Assembly (NCBI RefSeq): GCF_051020765.1
Contig: NW_027469325.1
Span: forward strand, 62,001-126,000
Source of the DNA: Lasioglossum baleicum
Taxonomy: Eukaryota > Arthropoda > Insecta > Hymenoptera > Halictidae
Length of the DNA: 64,000 bases
Reading direction: 5' to 3'
Position 1 is the stretch's first letter; each line of letters opens with the position of its first letter. This document shows, one piece after another, positions 13,758-28,500 of the stretch. The notes under the pieces were generated by a model that was not told the DNA's origin, made no database searches, and worked only from the letters and a program-made list of their open reading frames with translations. A program made the translations under genes and the position numbers.

Positions 13758-15619
13758 TCAATGAAAAAGTCATAACGCATAACGCATATCGCATAACCCG
13801 TAAAGCACAACGCATAACACATAACGCATAACGCATAACGCATAACGCATAACGCATAACGCATAACGCATAACGCATAACGCATATCGCATAACCCGTA
13901 AAGCACAACGCATAACACATAACGCATAACGCATAACGCATAACGCATAACGCATAACGCATAACGCATAACGCATAACGCATAACGCATAACGCATAAC
14001 GCATAACGCATAACGCATAACGCATAACGCATAGCGCATAACGCATAACGCATAACGCATAACGCATAACGCATAACGCATAACGCATAACGCATAACGC
14101 ATAACGCATAACGCATAACGCATAACGCATAACGCATAACGCATAACGCATAACGCATAACGCATAACGCATAACGCATAACGCATATCGCATAACGCAT
14201 AACGTTCAATGAAAAAGTCATAACGCATAACGCATATCGCATAACCCGTAAAGCACAACGCATAACACATAACGCATAACGCATAACGCATAACACATAA
14301 CGCATAACGCATAACGCATAACGCATAACGCATAACGCATAACGCATAGCGGATAACGAATAACGCATATCGCATAACGTATAACGCATAACGCATAACG
14401 CATAACGAATAACGCATAACGCATAACGCATAACGCATAACGCATAACGCATAACGCATAACGCATAACGCATAACGCATAACGCATAACGCATAACGCA
14501 TAACGCATAACGCATAACGCATAACGCATAACGCATAACGCATAACGCATAACGCATAACGCATAACGCATAACGGATAACGCATGACGCATAACGGATA
14601 ACCCACAACGCATAACGCATAAAGCATAACGAATAACGCATATCGCATAACGTATAACGCTTAACGCATAACGCATAACGCATAACGCATAACGCGTAAC
14701 GCATAACGGATAACGCATAACGCATAACGCATAACGCATAACGCATAACGCATAACGCATAACGCATAACGCATAACGCATAACGCATAACGCATAACGC
14801 ATAACGCATAACGCATAACGCATAACGCATAACGCATAACGCATAACGCATAACACATAACGCATAACGCATAACGCATAACGCATAACGCATAACGCAT
14901 AACGCATAACGCATAACGCATAACGCATAACGCATAACGCATAACGCATAACGCATAACGCATAACGCATAACGCATAACGCATAACGCATAACGCATAA
15001 CGCATAACGCATAACGAATAACGCATATCGCATAACGTATAACGCATAACGCATAACGCATAACGCATAACGAATAACGCATATCGCATAACGTATAACG
15101 CTTAACGCATAACGCATAACGCATAACGCATAACGCATAACGCGTAACGCATGACGGATAACGCATAACGGATAACGCATAACGCATAACGCATAACGCA
15201 TAACGGATAACGCATGACGCATAACGGATAACCCACAACGCATGACGCATAACGCATAACGCATAACGCATAACGCATAACGCATAACGCATAACGCATA
15301 ACGCATAACGCATAACGGATAACGCATGACGCATAACGCATAACGCATAACGCATAACGCATAACGCGTAACGCATAACGCATAACGCATAACGCATAAC
15401 GCATAACGCATAACGCATAACGCATAACGCATAACGCATAACGGATAACGCATAACGCATAACGCATAACGGATAACGCATGACGCATAACGGATAACCC
15501 ACAACGCATAACGCATAAAGCATAGTCCATAACGCATAACGCATGACACATTACTCATAACGCATTACGCATAACGCATAACGCATAATGCATAACGCAT
15601 TACGCATAACGCATAACGC
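13758..15619. repeat. Higher-order block B, copy 2 (1,862 bp)
   Basis: The right ends of the two B blocks are offset by 1,862 bp (266 units): T cassettes at 13758 and 15620, and S cassettes before each. The left end of this copy differs from copy 1. It has a doubled P cassette (second near 13887), an A1G unit at 14034 and a second T cassette of the gttcaatg type at 14206-14219, then the G cassette at 14349. Confidence 0.78.
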
Positions 15620-17110
15620 TCAATGAAAAAGTCATAACGCATAACGCATATCGCATAACCCGTAAAGCACAACGCATAACACATAACGCATAACGCATAA
15701 CGCATAACGCATAACGCATAACGCATAACGCATAACGCATAACGCATATCGCATAACCCGTAAAGCACAACGCATAACACATAACGCATAACGCATAACG
15801 CATAACGCATAACGCATAACGCATAACGCATAACGCATAACGCATAACGCATAACGCATAACGCATAACGCATAACGCATAACGCATAACGCATAGCGCA
15901 TAACGCATAACGCATAACGCATAACGCATAACGCATAACGCATAACGCATGACGCATGACGCATGACGCATGACGCATCACGCATAACGCATAACGCATA
16001 ACGCATAACGCATAACGCATAACGCATAACGCATAACGCATAACGCATAACGCATAACGCATAACGCATAACGCATAACGCATAACGCATAACGCATAAC
16101 GCATAACGCATAACGCATAACGCATAACGCATAACGCATAACGCATAACGCATAACGCATAACGCATAACGCATAACGCATAACGCATAACGCATAACGC
16201 ATAACGCATAACGCATAACGCATAACGCATAAAGCATAACGCATAACGCATAACGCATAACGCATAACGCATAACGCATAACGCATAACGCATAACGCAT
16301 AACGCATAACGCATAACGCATAACGCATAACGCATAACGCATAACGCATAACGCATAACGAATAACGCATAACGCATAACGCATAACGCATAACGCATGA
16401 CGCATGACGCATGACGCATGACGCATCACGCATAACGCATAACGCATAACGCATAACGCATAACGCATAACGCATAACGCATAACGCATAACGCATAACG
16501 CATAACGCATAACGCATAACGCATAACGCATAACGCATAACGCATAACGCATAACGCATAACGCATAACGCATAACGCATAACGCATAACGCATAACGCA
16601 TAACGCATAACGCATAACGCATAACGCATAACGCATAACGCATAACGCATAACGCATAACGCATAACGCATAACGCATAACGCATAACGCATAACGCATA
16701 ACGCATAACGCATAACGCATAACGCATAACGCATAACGCATAACGCATAACGCATAACGCATAACGCATAACGCATAACGCATAACGCATAACGCATAAC
16801 GCATAACGCATAACGCATAACGCATAACGCATAACGCATAACGCATAACGCATAACGCATAACGCATAACGCATAACGCATAACGCATAACGCATAACGC
16901 ATAACGCATAACGCATAACGCATAACGCATAACGCATAACGCATAACGCATAACGCATAACGCATAACGCATAACGCATAACGCATAACGCATAACGCAT
17001 AACGCATAACGCATAACGCATAACGCATAACGCATAACGCATAACGCATAACGCATAACGCATAACGCATAACGCATAACGCGTAACGCATAACGGATAA
17101 CGCATAACGC
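15620..17110. repeat. T-to-T block with A7G clusters and the longest pure run
   Basis: The first 276 bp copy the start of 13758 exactly in marker spacing: T, doubled P, A1G at 15896. Four A7G units and one A7C unit then form a cluster at 15945-15979, repeated at 16393-16427, 448 bp (64 units) later. The rest is the 93-unit homogeneous run, closed by A5G and C4G. Confidence 0.82.
16428..17078. repeat. Homogeneous run of 93 consensus units
   Basis: This is the longest perfect run I measured, 651 bp without a variant, between an A7C unit (16421-16427) and an A5G unit (17079). Confidence 0.88.
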
Positions 17111-17754
17111 TCAATGAAAAAGTCATAACGCATATCGCATAACGTATAACGCTTAACGCATAACGCATAACGCATAACGCGTAACGCATAACGGATAACG
17201 CATAACGGATAACGCATAACGCATAACGCATAACGCATAACGGATAACGCATGACGCATAACGGATAACTCACAACGCATAACGCATAAAGCATAGTCCA
17301 TAACGCATAACGCATGACACATTACTCATAACGCATTACGCATAACGCATAACGCATAACGCATAACGCATAACGCATAACGCATAACGCATAACGCATA
17401 ACGCATAACGCATAACGCATAACGCATAACGCATAACGCATAACGCATAACGCATAACGGATAACGCATGACGCATAACGCATAACGCATAACGCATAAC
17501 GCATAACGCGTAACGCATAACGCATAACGCATAACGCATAACGCATAACGCATAACGCATAACGCATAACGCATAACGGATAACGCATAACGCATAACGC
17601 ATAACGGATAACGCATGACGCATAACGGATAACCCACAACGCATAACGCATAAAGCATAGTCCATAACGCATAACGCATGACACATTACTCATAACGCAT
17701 TACGCATAACGCATAACGCATAATGCATAACGCATTCCGCATAACGCATAACGC
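17111..17754. repeat. Block with the first T cassette in A5G-WT-C4G-WT context
   Basis: The T cassette at 17111-17124 is preceded by A5G-WT-C4G-WT and followed by WT-A1T-C4T-A5T, unlike the usual A7T / P context. The same context recurs nine more times, from 28360 onwards. Two S cassettes follow, near 17296 and 17660. A C4G-acctcac group here (near 17262) replaces the usual acccaca. Confidence 0.78.
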
Positions 17755-20700
17755 TCAATGAAAAAGTCATAACGCATAACGCATATCGCATAACCCGTAA
17801 AGCACAACGCATAACACATAACGCATAACGCATAACGCATAACGCATAACGCATAACGCATAACGCATAACGCATAACGCATAACGCATATCGCATAACC
17901 CGTAAAGCACAACGCATAACACATAACGCATAACGCATAACGCATAACGCATAACGCATAACGCATAACGCATAACGCATAACGCATAACGCATAACGCA
18001 TAACGCATAACGCATAACGCATAACGCATAACGCATAACGCATAACGCATAACGCAGAACGCATAACGCATAACGCATAACGCATAACGCATAACGCATA
18101 ACGCATATCGCATAACGCATAACGTTCAATGAAAAAGTCATAACGCATAACGCATATCGCATAACCCGTAAAGCACAACGCATAACACATAACGCATAAC
18201 GCATAACGCATAACACATAACGCATAACGCATAACGCATAACGCATAACGCATAACGCATAACGCATAACGCATAACGCATAACGCATAACGCATAACGC
18301 ATAACGCATAACGCATAACGCATAACGCATAACGCATAACGCATAACGCATAACGCATAACGCATAACGCATAACGCATAACGCATAACGCATAACGCAT
18401 AACGCATGACGCATGACGCATGACGCATAACGCATAACGCATAACGCATAACGCATAACGCATAACGCATAACGCATAACGCATAACGCATAACGCATAA
18501 CGCATAACGCATAACGCATAACGCATAACGCATAACGCATAACGCAGAACGCATAACGCATAACGCATAACGCATAACGCATAACGCATATCGCATAACG
18601 CATAACGTTCAATGAAAAAGTCATAACGCATAACGCATATCGCATAACCCGTAAAGCACAACGCATAACACATAACGCATAACGCATAACGCATAACACA
18701 TAACGCATAACGCATAACGCATAACGCATAACGCATAACGCATAACGCATAACGCATAGCGGATAACGAATAACGCATATCGCATAACGTATAACGCATA
18801 ACGCATAACGCATAACGCATAACGCATAACGCATAACGCATAACGCATAACGCATAACGCATAACGCATAACGCATAACGCATAACGCATAACGCATAAC
18901 GCATAACGCATAACGCATAACGCATAACGCATAACGCATAACGCATAACGCATAACGCATAACGCATAACGCATAACGCATAACGCATAACGCATAACGC
19001 ATAACGCATAACGCATAACGCATAACGCATAACGCATAACGCATAACGCATAACGCATAACGCATAACGCATAACGGATAACGCATGACGCATAACGGAT
19101 AACCCACAACGCATAACGCATAAAGCATAACGAATAACGCATATCGCATAACGTATAACGCTTAACGCATAACGCATAACGCATAACGCATAACGCATAA
19201 CGCATAACGCATAACGCATAACGCATAACGCATAACGAATAACGCATAACGCATAACGCATAACGCACAACGCACAACGCATAACGCATAACGCATAACG
19301 CATAACGCATAACGCATAACGCATAACGCATAACGCATAACGCATAACGCATAACGCATAACGCATAACGCATAACGCATAACGCATAACGCATAACGCA
19401 TAACGCATAACGCATAACGCATAACGCATAACGCATAACGCATAACGCATAACGCATAACGTATAACGCATAACGCATAACGCATAACGCATAACGCATA
19501 ACGCATAACGCATAACGCATAACGCATAACGCATAACGCATAACGCATAACGCATAACGCATAACGCATAACGCATAACGGATAACGCATGACGCATAAC
19601 GCATAACGCATAACGCATAACGCATAACGCGTAACGCATAACGCATGACGCATGACGCATGACGCATAACGCATAACGCATAACGCATAACGCATAACGC
19701 ATAACGCATAACGCATAACGCATAACGCATAACGCATAACGCATAACGCATAACGCATAACGCATAACGCATAACGCATAACGCATAACGCATAACGCAT
19801 ATCGCATAACGCATAACGTTCAATGAAAAAGTCATAACGCATAACGCATATCGCATAACCCGTAAAGCACAACGCATAACACATAACGCATAACGCATAA
19901 CGCATAACACATAACGCATAACGCATAACGCATAACGCATAACGCATAACGCATAACGCATAGCGGATAACGAATAACGCATATCGCATAACGTATAACG
20001 CATAACGCATAACGCATAACGCATAACGCATAACGCATAACGCATAACGCATAACGCATAACGCATAACGCATAACGCATAACGCATAACGCATAACGCA
20101 TAACGCATAACGCATAACGCATAACGCATAACGCATAACGCATAACGCATAACGCATAACGCATAACGCATAACGCATAACGCATAACGCATAACGCATA
20201 ACGCATAACGCATAACGCATAACGCATAACGCATAACGCATAACGCATAACGCATAACGCATAACGCATAACGCATAACGCATAACGCATAACGCATAAC
20301 GCATAACGGATAACGCATGACGCATAACGGATAACCCACAACGCATAACGCATAAAGCATAACGAATAACGCATATCGCATAACGTATAACGCTTAACGC
20401 ATAACGCATAACGCATAACGCATAACGCGTAACGCATAACGGATAACGCATAACGCATAACGCATAACGCATAACGCATAACGCATAACGCATAACGCAT
20501 AACGCATAACGCATAACGCATAACGCATAACGCATAACGCATAACGCATAACGCATAACGCATGACGCATGACGCATAACGAATAACGCATATCGCATAA
20601 CGTATAACGCATAACGCATAACGCATAACGCATAACGCATAACGCATAACGCATAACGCATAACGCATAACGCATAACGCATAACGCATAACGCATAACG

Positions 20701-21919
20701 CATAACGCATAACGCATAACGCATAACGCATAACGCATAACGCATAACGCATAACGCATAACGCATAACGCATAACGCATAACGCATAACGCATAACGCA
20801 TAACGCATAACGCATAACGCATAACGCATAACGCATAACGCATAACGCATAACGCATAACGCATAACGCATAACGCATAACGCATAACGCATAACGCATA
20901 ACGCATAACGCATAACGCATAACGGATAACGCATGACGCATAACGGATAACCCACAACGCATAACGCATAAAGCATAACGAATAACGCATATCGCATAAC
21001 GTATAACGCTTAACGCATAACGCATAACGCATAACGCATAACGCGTAACGCATAACGGATAACGCATAACGCATAACGCATAACGCATAACGCATAACGC
21101 ATAACGCATAACGCATAACGCATAACGCATAACGCATAACGCATAACGCATAACGCATAACGCATAACGCATAACGCATGACGCATGACGCATAACGCAT
21201 AACGCATAACGCATAACGCATAACGCATAACGCATAACGCATAACGCATAACGCATAACGCATAACGCATAACGCATAACGCATAACGAATAACGCATAT
21301 CGCATAACGTATAACGCTTAACGCATAACGCATAACGCATAACGCAGAACGCGTAACGCATAACGCATAACGCATATCGCATAACCCGTAATGCACAACG
21401 CATAACACATAACGCATAACGCATAACGCAGAACGCATAACGCATAACGCATAACGCATAACGCATAACACATAACGCATAACGCATAACGCATAACGCA
21501 TAACGCATAACGCATAACGCATAACGCATAACGCATAACGCATAACGCATAACGCATAACGCATAACGCATAACGCATAACGCATAACGCATAACGCATA
21601 ACGAATAACGCATATCGCATAACGTATAACGCATAACGCATAACGCATAACGAATAACGCATATCGCATAACGTATAACGCTTAACGCATAACGCATAAC
21701 GCATAACGCATAACGCGTAACGCATGACGGATAACGCATAACGGATAACGCATAACGCATAACGCATAACGGATAACGCATGACGCATAACGGATAACCC
21801 ACAACGCATAACGCATAAAGCATAGTCCATAACGCATAACGCATGACACATTACTCATAACGCATTACGCATAACGCATAACGCATAATGCATAACGCAT
21901 TACGCATAACGCATAACGC
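17755..21919. repeat. Patchwork of T, P and G cassettes (4,165 bp)
   Basis: T cassettes lie at 17755, 18126, 18609 and 19820; the last three are of the gttcaatg type and are preceded by A1T-WT. G cassettes lie at 18759 and 19963. A P cassette without a T cassette, and with atgcaca in place of aagcaca, lies at 21384-21397. A7G clusters occur near 18409, 19645 and 20571. The A7T unit near 17734 carries an extra change (attccgc). Confidence 0.78.
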
Positions 21920-24900
21920 TCAATGAAAAAGTCATAACGCATAACGCATATCGCATAACCCGTAAAGCACAACGCATAACACATAACGCATAACGCATAA
22001 CGCATAACGCATAACGCATAACGCATAACGCATAACGCATAACGCATAATGCATAACGCATAACGCATAACGCATAACGCATAACGCATAACGCATAACG
22101 CATAACGCATAACGCATAACGCATAACGCATAACGCATAACGCATAACGCATAACGCATAACGCATAACGTATAACGCATAACGCATAACGCATAACGCA
22201 TAACGCATAACGCATAACGCATAACGCATAACGCATAACGCGTAACGCATAACGGATAACGCATAACGGATAACGCATAACGCATAACGCATAACGGATA
22301 ACGCATGACGCATAACGGATAACCCACAACGCATAACGCATAAAGCATAGTCCATAACGCATAACGCATGACACATTACTCATAACGCATTACGCATAAC
22401 GCATAACGCATAACGCATAACGCATAACGCATAACGCATAACGCATAACGCATAACGCATAACGCATAACGCATAACGCATAACGCATAACGCATAACGC
22501 ATAACGCATAACGCATAACGCATAACGCATAACGCATAACGCATAACGCATAACGCATAACGGATAACGCATGACGCATAACGCATAACGCATAACGCGT
22601 AACGCATAACGCGTAACGCATAACGCATAACGCATAACGCATAACGCATAACGCATAACGCATAACGCATAACGCATAACGCATAACGCATAACGCAAAA
22701 CGCATAACGCATAACGCATAACGCAAGACGCATAACGGATAACCCATAACGCATAACGCATAAAGCATAGTCCATAACGGATAACGCATGACGCATAACG
22801 GATAACCCATAACGCATAACGCATAAAGCATAGTCCATAACGCATAACGCATGACACATTACTCATAACGCATTACGCATAACGCATAACGCATAATGCA
22901 TAACGCATTACGTATAACGCATAACGCTCAATGAAAAAGTCATAACGCATAACGCATAACGCATAACGCATAACGCATAACGCATAACGCATAACGCATA
23001 ACGCATAACGCATAACGCATAACGCATAACGCATAACGCATAACGCATAACGCATAACGCATAACGCATAACGCATAACGCATAACGCATAACGCATAAC
23101 GCATAACGCATAACGCATAACGCATAACGCATAACGCATAACGCATAACGAATAACGCATATCGCATAACGTATAACGCATAACGCATAACGCATAACGC
23201 ATAACGAATAACGCATATCGCATAACGTATAACGCTTAACGCATAACGCATAACGCATAACGCATAACGCGTAACGCATGACGGATAACGCATAACGGAT
23301 AACGCATAACGCATAACGCATAACGCATAACGGATAACGCATGACGCATAACGGATAACCCACAACGCATAACGCATAAAGCATAGTCCATAACGCATAA
23401 CGCATGACACATTACTCATAACGCATTACGCATAACGCATAACGCATAACGCATAACGCATAACGCATAACGCATAACGCATAACGCATAACGCATAACG
23501 CATAACGCATAACGCATAACGCATAACGCATAACGCATAACGCATAACGCATAACGCATAACGCATAACGCATAACGCATAACGCATAACGCATAACGCA
23601 TAACGCATAACGCATAACGAATAACGCATAACGCATAACGCATAACGCACAACGCACAACGCATAACGCATAACGCATAACGCATAACGCATAACGCATA
23701 ACGCATAACGCATAACGCATAACGCATAACGCATAACGCATAACGCATAACGCATAACGCATAACGCATAACGCATAACGCATAACGCATAACGCATAAC
23801 GCATAACGCATAACGCATAACGCATAACGCATAACGCATAACGTATAACGCATAACGCATAACGCATAACGCATAACGCATAACGCATAACGCATAACGC
23901 ATAACGCATAACGCATAACGCATAACGCATAACGCATAACGCATAACGCATAACGCATAACGGATAACGCATGACGCATAACGCATAACGCATAACGCAT
24001 AACGCATAACGCGTAACGCATAACGCATAACGCATAACGCATAACGCATAACGCATAACGCATAACGCATAACGGATAACGCATAACGCATAACGCATAA
24101 CGGATAACGCATGACGCATAACGGATAACCCACAACGCATAACGCATAAAGCATAGTCCATAACGCATAACGCATGACACATTACTCATAACGCATTACG
24201 CATAACGCATAACGCATAATGCATAACGCATTACGCATAACGCATAACGCTCAATGAAAAAGTCATAACGCATAACGCATATCGCATAACCCGTAAAGCA
24301 CAACGCATAACACATAACGCATAACGCATAACGCATAACGCATAACGCATAACGCATAACGCATAACGCATAACGCATAACGCATAACGCATAACGCATA
24401 ACGCATAACGCATAACGCATAACGCATAACGCATAACGCATAACGCATAACGCATAACGCATAACGCATAACGCATAACGCATAACGCATAACGCATAAC
24501 GGATAACGAATAACGCATATCGCATAACGTATAACGCATAACGCATAACGCATAACGCATAACGCATAACGCATAACGCATAACGCATAACGCATAACGC
24601 ATAACGCATAACGCATAACGCATAACGCATAACGCAGAACGCATAACGCATAACGCATAACGCATAACGCATAACGCATAACGCATAACGCATAACGCAT
24701 AACGCATAACGCATAACGCATAACGCATAACGCATAACGCATGACGCATGACGCATGACGCATAACGCATAACGCATAACGCATAACGCATAACGCATAA
24801 CGCATAACGCATAACGCATAACGCATAACGCATAACGCATAACGCATAACGCATAACGCATAACGCATAACGCATAACGCATAACGCATAACGCATAACG

Positions 24901-25555
24901 CATAACGCATATCGCATAACGCATAACGTTCAATGAAAAAGTCATAACGCATAACGCATATCGCATAACCCGTAAAGCACAACGCATAACACATAACGCA
25001 TAACGCATAACGCATAACACATAACGCATAACGCATAACGCATAACGCATAACGCATAACGCATAACGCATAACGCATAACGCATAACGCATAGCGGATA
25101 ACGAATAACGCATATCGCATGACGCATAACGCATAACGCATAACGCATAACGCATAACGCGTAACGCATAACGCATAACGCATAACGCATAATGCATAAC
25201 GCATTACGCATAACGCATAACGCTCAATGAAAAAGTCATAACGCATAACGCATATCGCATAACCCGTAAAGCACAACGCATAACACATAACGCATAACGC
25301 ATAACGCATAACGCATAACGCATAACGCATAACGCATAACGCATAACGCATAACGCATAACGCATAACGCATAACGCATAACGCATAACGCATAACGCAT
25401 AACGCATAACGCATAACGCATAACGCATAACGCATAACGCATAACGCATAACGCATAACGCATAACGCATAACGCATAACGCATAACGCATAACGCATAA
25501 CGCATAACGCATAACGCATAACGCATAACGCATAACGCATAACGCATAACGCATA
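21920..25555. repeat. Patchwork block left of the 7.3-kb duplication (3,636 bp)
   Basis: T cassettes lie at 21920, 22928, 24251, 24930 and 25224. A 63-bp S doublet lies at 22770 and 22833. Rare T6A units (acgcaaa and acgcaag) occur near 22696 and 22727. The G cassette at 25094 lacks its C4T end: A1T is followed by A7G. A pure run of over 250 bp leads to the first L cassette at 25556. Confidence 0.78.
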
Positions 25556-28500
25556 AAGCATAACGCTTAACGAATAACGCATAACGCATGACACATTACT
25601 CATAACGCATTACGCATAACGCATAACGCATAACGCAGAACGCATAACGCATAACGCATAACGCATAACGCATAACGCATAACGCATAACGCATAACGCA
25701 TAACGCATAACGCATAACGCATAACGCATAACGCATATCGCATAACGCATAACGTTCAATGAAAAAGTCATAACGCATAACGCATATCGCATAACCCGTA
25801 AAGCACAACGCATAACACATAACGCATAACGCATAACGCATAACACATAACGCATAACGCATAACGCATAACGCATAACGCATAACGCATAACGCATAAC
25901 GCATAACGCATAGCGGATAACGAATAACGCATATCGCATAACGTATAACGCATAACGCATAACGCATAACGCATAACGCATAACGCATAACGCATAACGC
26001 ATAACGCATAACGCATAACGCATAACGCATAACGCATAACGCATAACGCATAACGCATAACGCATAACGCATAACGCATAACGCATAACGCATAACGCAT
26101 AACGCATAACGCATAACGCATAACGCATAACGCATAACGCATAACGCATAACGCATAACGCATAACGCATAACGCATAACGCATAACGCATAACGCATAA
26201 CGCATAACGCATAACGCATAACGCATAACGCATAACGCATAACGCATAACGCATAACGCATAACGCATAACGCATAACGCATAACGCATAACGCATAACG
26301 CATAACGGATAACGCATGACGCATAACGGATAACCCACAACGCATAACGCATAAAGCATAACGAATAACGCATATCGCATAACGTATAACGCTTAACGCA
26401 TAACGCATAACGCATAACGCATAACGCGTAACGCATAACGGATAACGCATAACGCATAACGCATAACGCATAACGCATAACGCATAACGCATAACGCATA
26501 ACGCATAACGCATAACGCATAACGCATAACGCATAACGCATAACGCATGACGCATGACGCATAACGCATAACGCATAACGCATAACGCATAACGCATAAC
26601 GCATAACGCATAACGCATAACGCATAACGCATAACGCATAACGCATAACGCATAACGAATAACGCATATCGCATAACGTATAACGCTTAACGCATAACGC
26701 ATAACGCATAACGCAGAACGCGTAACGCATAACGCATAACGCATATCGCATAACCCGTAATGCACAACGCATAACACATAACGCATAACGCATAACGCAG
26801 AACGCATAACGCATAACGCATAACGCATAACGCATAACGCATAACACATAACGCATAACGCATAACGCATAACGCATAACGCATAACGCATAACGCATAA
26901 CGCATAACGCATAACGCATAACGCATAACGCATAACGCATAACGCATAACATATAACGCATAACGAATAACGCATATCGCATAACGTATAACGCATAACG
27001 CATAACGCATAACGCATAACGAATAACGCATATCGCATAACGTATAACGCTTAACGCATAACGCATAACGCATAACGCATAACGCATAACGCGTAACGCA
27101 TGACGGATAACGCATAACGGATAACGCATAACGCATAACGCATAACGGATAACGCATGACGCATAACGGATAACCCACAACGCATAACGCATAAAGCATA
27201 GTCCATAACGCATAACGCATGACACATTACTCATAACGCATTACGCATAACCCATAACGCATAATGCATAACGCATTACGCATAACGCATAACGCTCAAT
27301 GAAAAAGTCATAACGCATAACGCATATCGCATAACCCGTAAAGCACAACGCATAACACATAACGCATAACGCATAACGCATAACGCATAACGCATAACGC
27401 ATAACGCATAACGCATAATGCATAACGCATAACGCATAACGCATAACGCATAACGCATAACGCATAACGCATAACGCATAACGCATAACGCATAACGCAT
27501 AACGCATAACGCATAACGCATAACGCATAACGCATAACGTATAACGCATAACGCATAACGCATAACGCATAACGCATAACGCATAACGCATAACGCATAA
27601 CGCGTAACGCATAACGGATAACGCATAACGGATAACGCATAACGCATAACGGATAACGCATGACGCATAACGGGTAACCCACAACGCATAACGCATAAAG
27701 CATAGTCCATAACGCATAACGCATGACACATTACTCATAACGCATTACGCATAACGCATAACGCATAACGCATAACGCATAACGCATAACGCATAACGCA
27801 TAACGCATAACGCATAACGCATAACGCATAACGCATAACGCATAACGCATAACGCATAACGCATAACGCATAACGGATAACGCATGACGCATAACGCATA
27901 ACGCATAACGCATAACGCATAACGCATAACGCATAACGCATAACGCATAACGCATAACGCATAACGCATAACGCATAACGCATAACGCATAACGCATAAC
28001 GCATAACGCATAACGCATAACGCATAACGCATAACGCATAACGCATAACGCATAACGCATAACGCATAACGCATAACGCATAACGCATAACGCATAACGC
28101 ATAACGCATAAAGCATAACGCTTAACGAATAACGCATAACGCATGACACATTACTCATAACGCATTACGCATAACGCATAACGCATAACGGATAACGCAT
28201 AATGCATAACGCATAACGCTTAACGCATGACGCATATCGCATAACGCATAACGCATAACGGATAACGCATAACGCATAATGCATAACGCATAACGCATAA
28301 CGCATAACGCATAACGCATAACGCATAACGCGTAACGCATAACGGATAACGCATAACGCTCAATGAAAAAGTCATAACGCATATCGCATAACGTATAACG
28401 CTTAACGCATAACGCATAACGCATAACGCGTAACGCATAACGGATAACGCATAACGGATAACGCATAACGCATAACGCATAACGGATAACGCATGACGCA

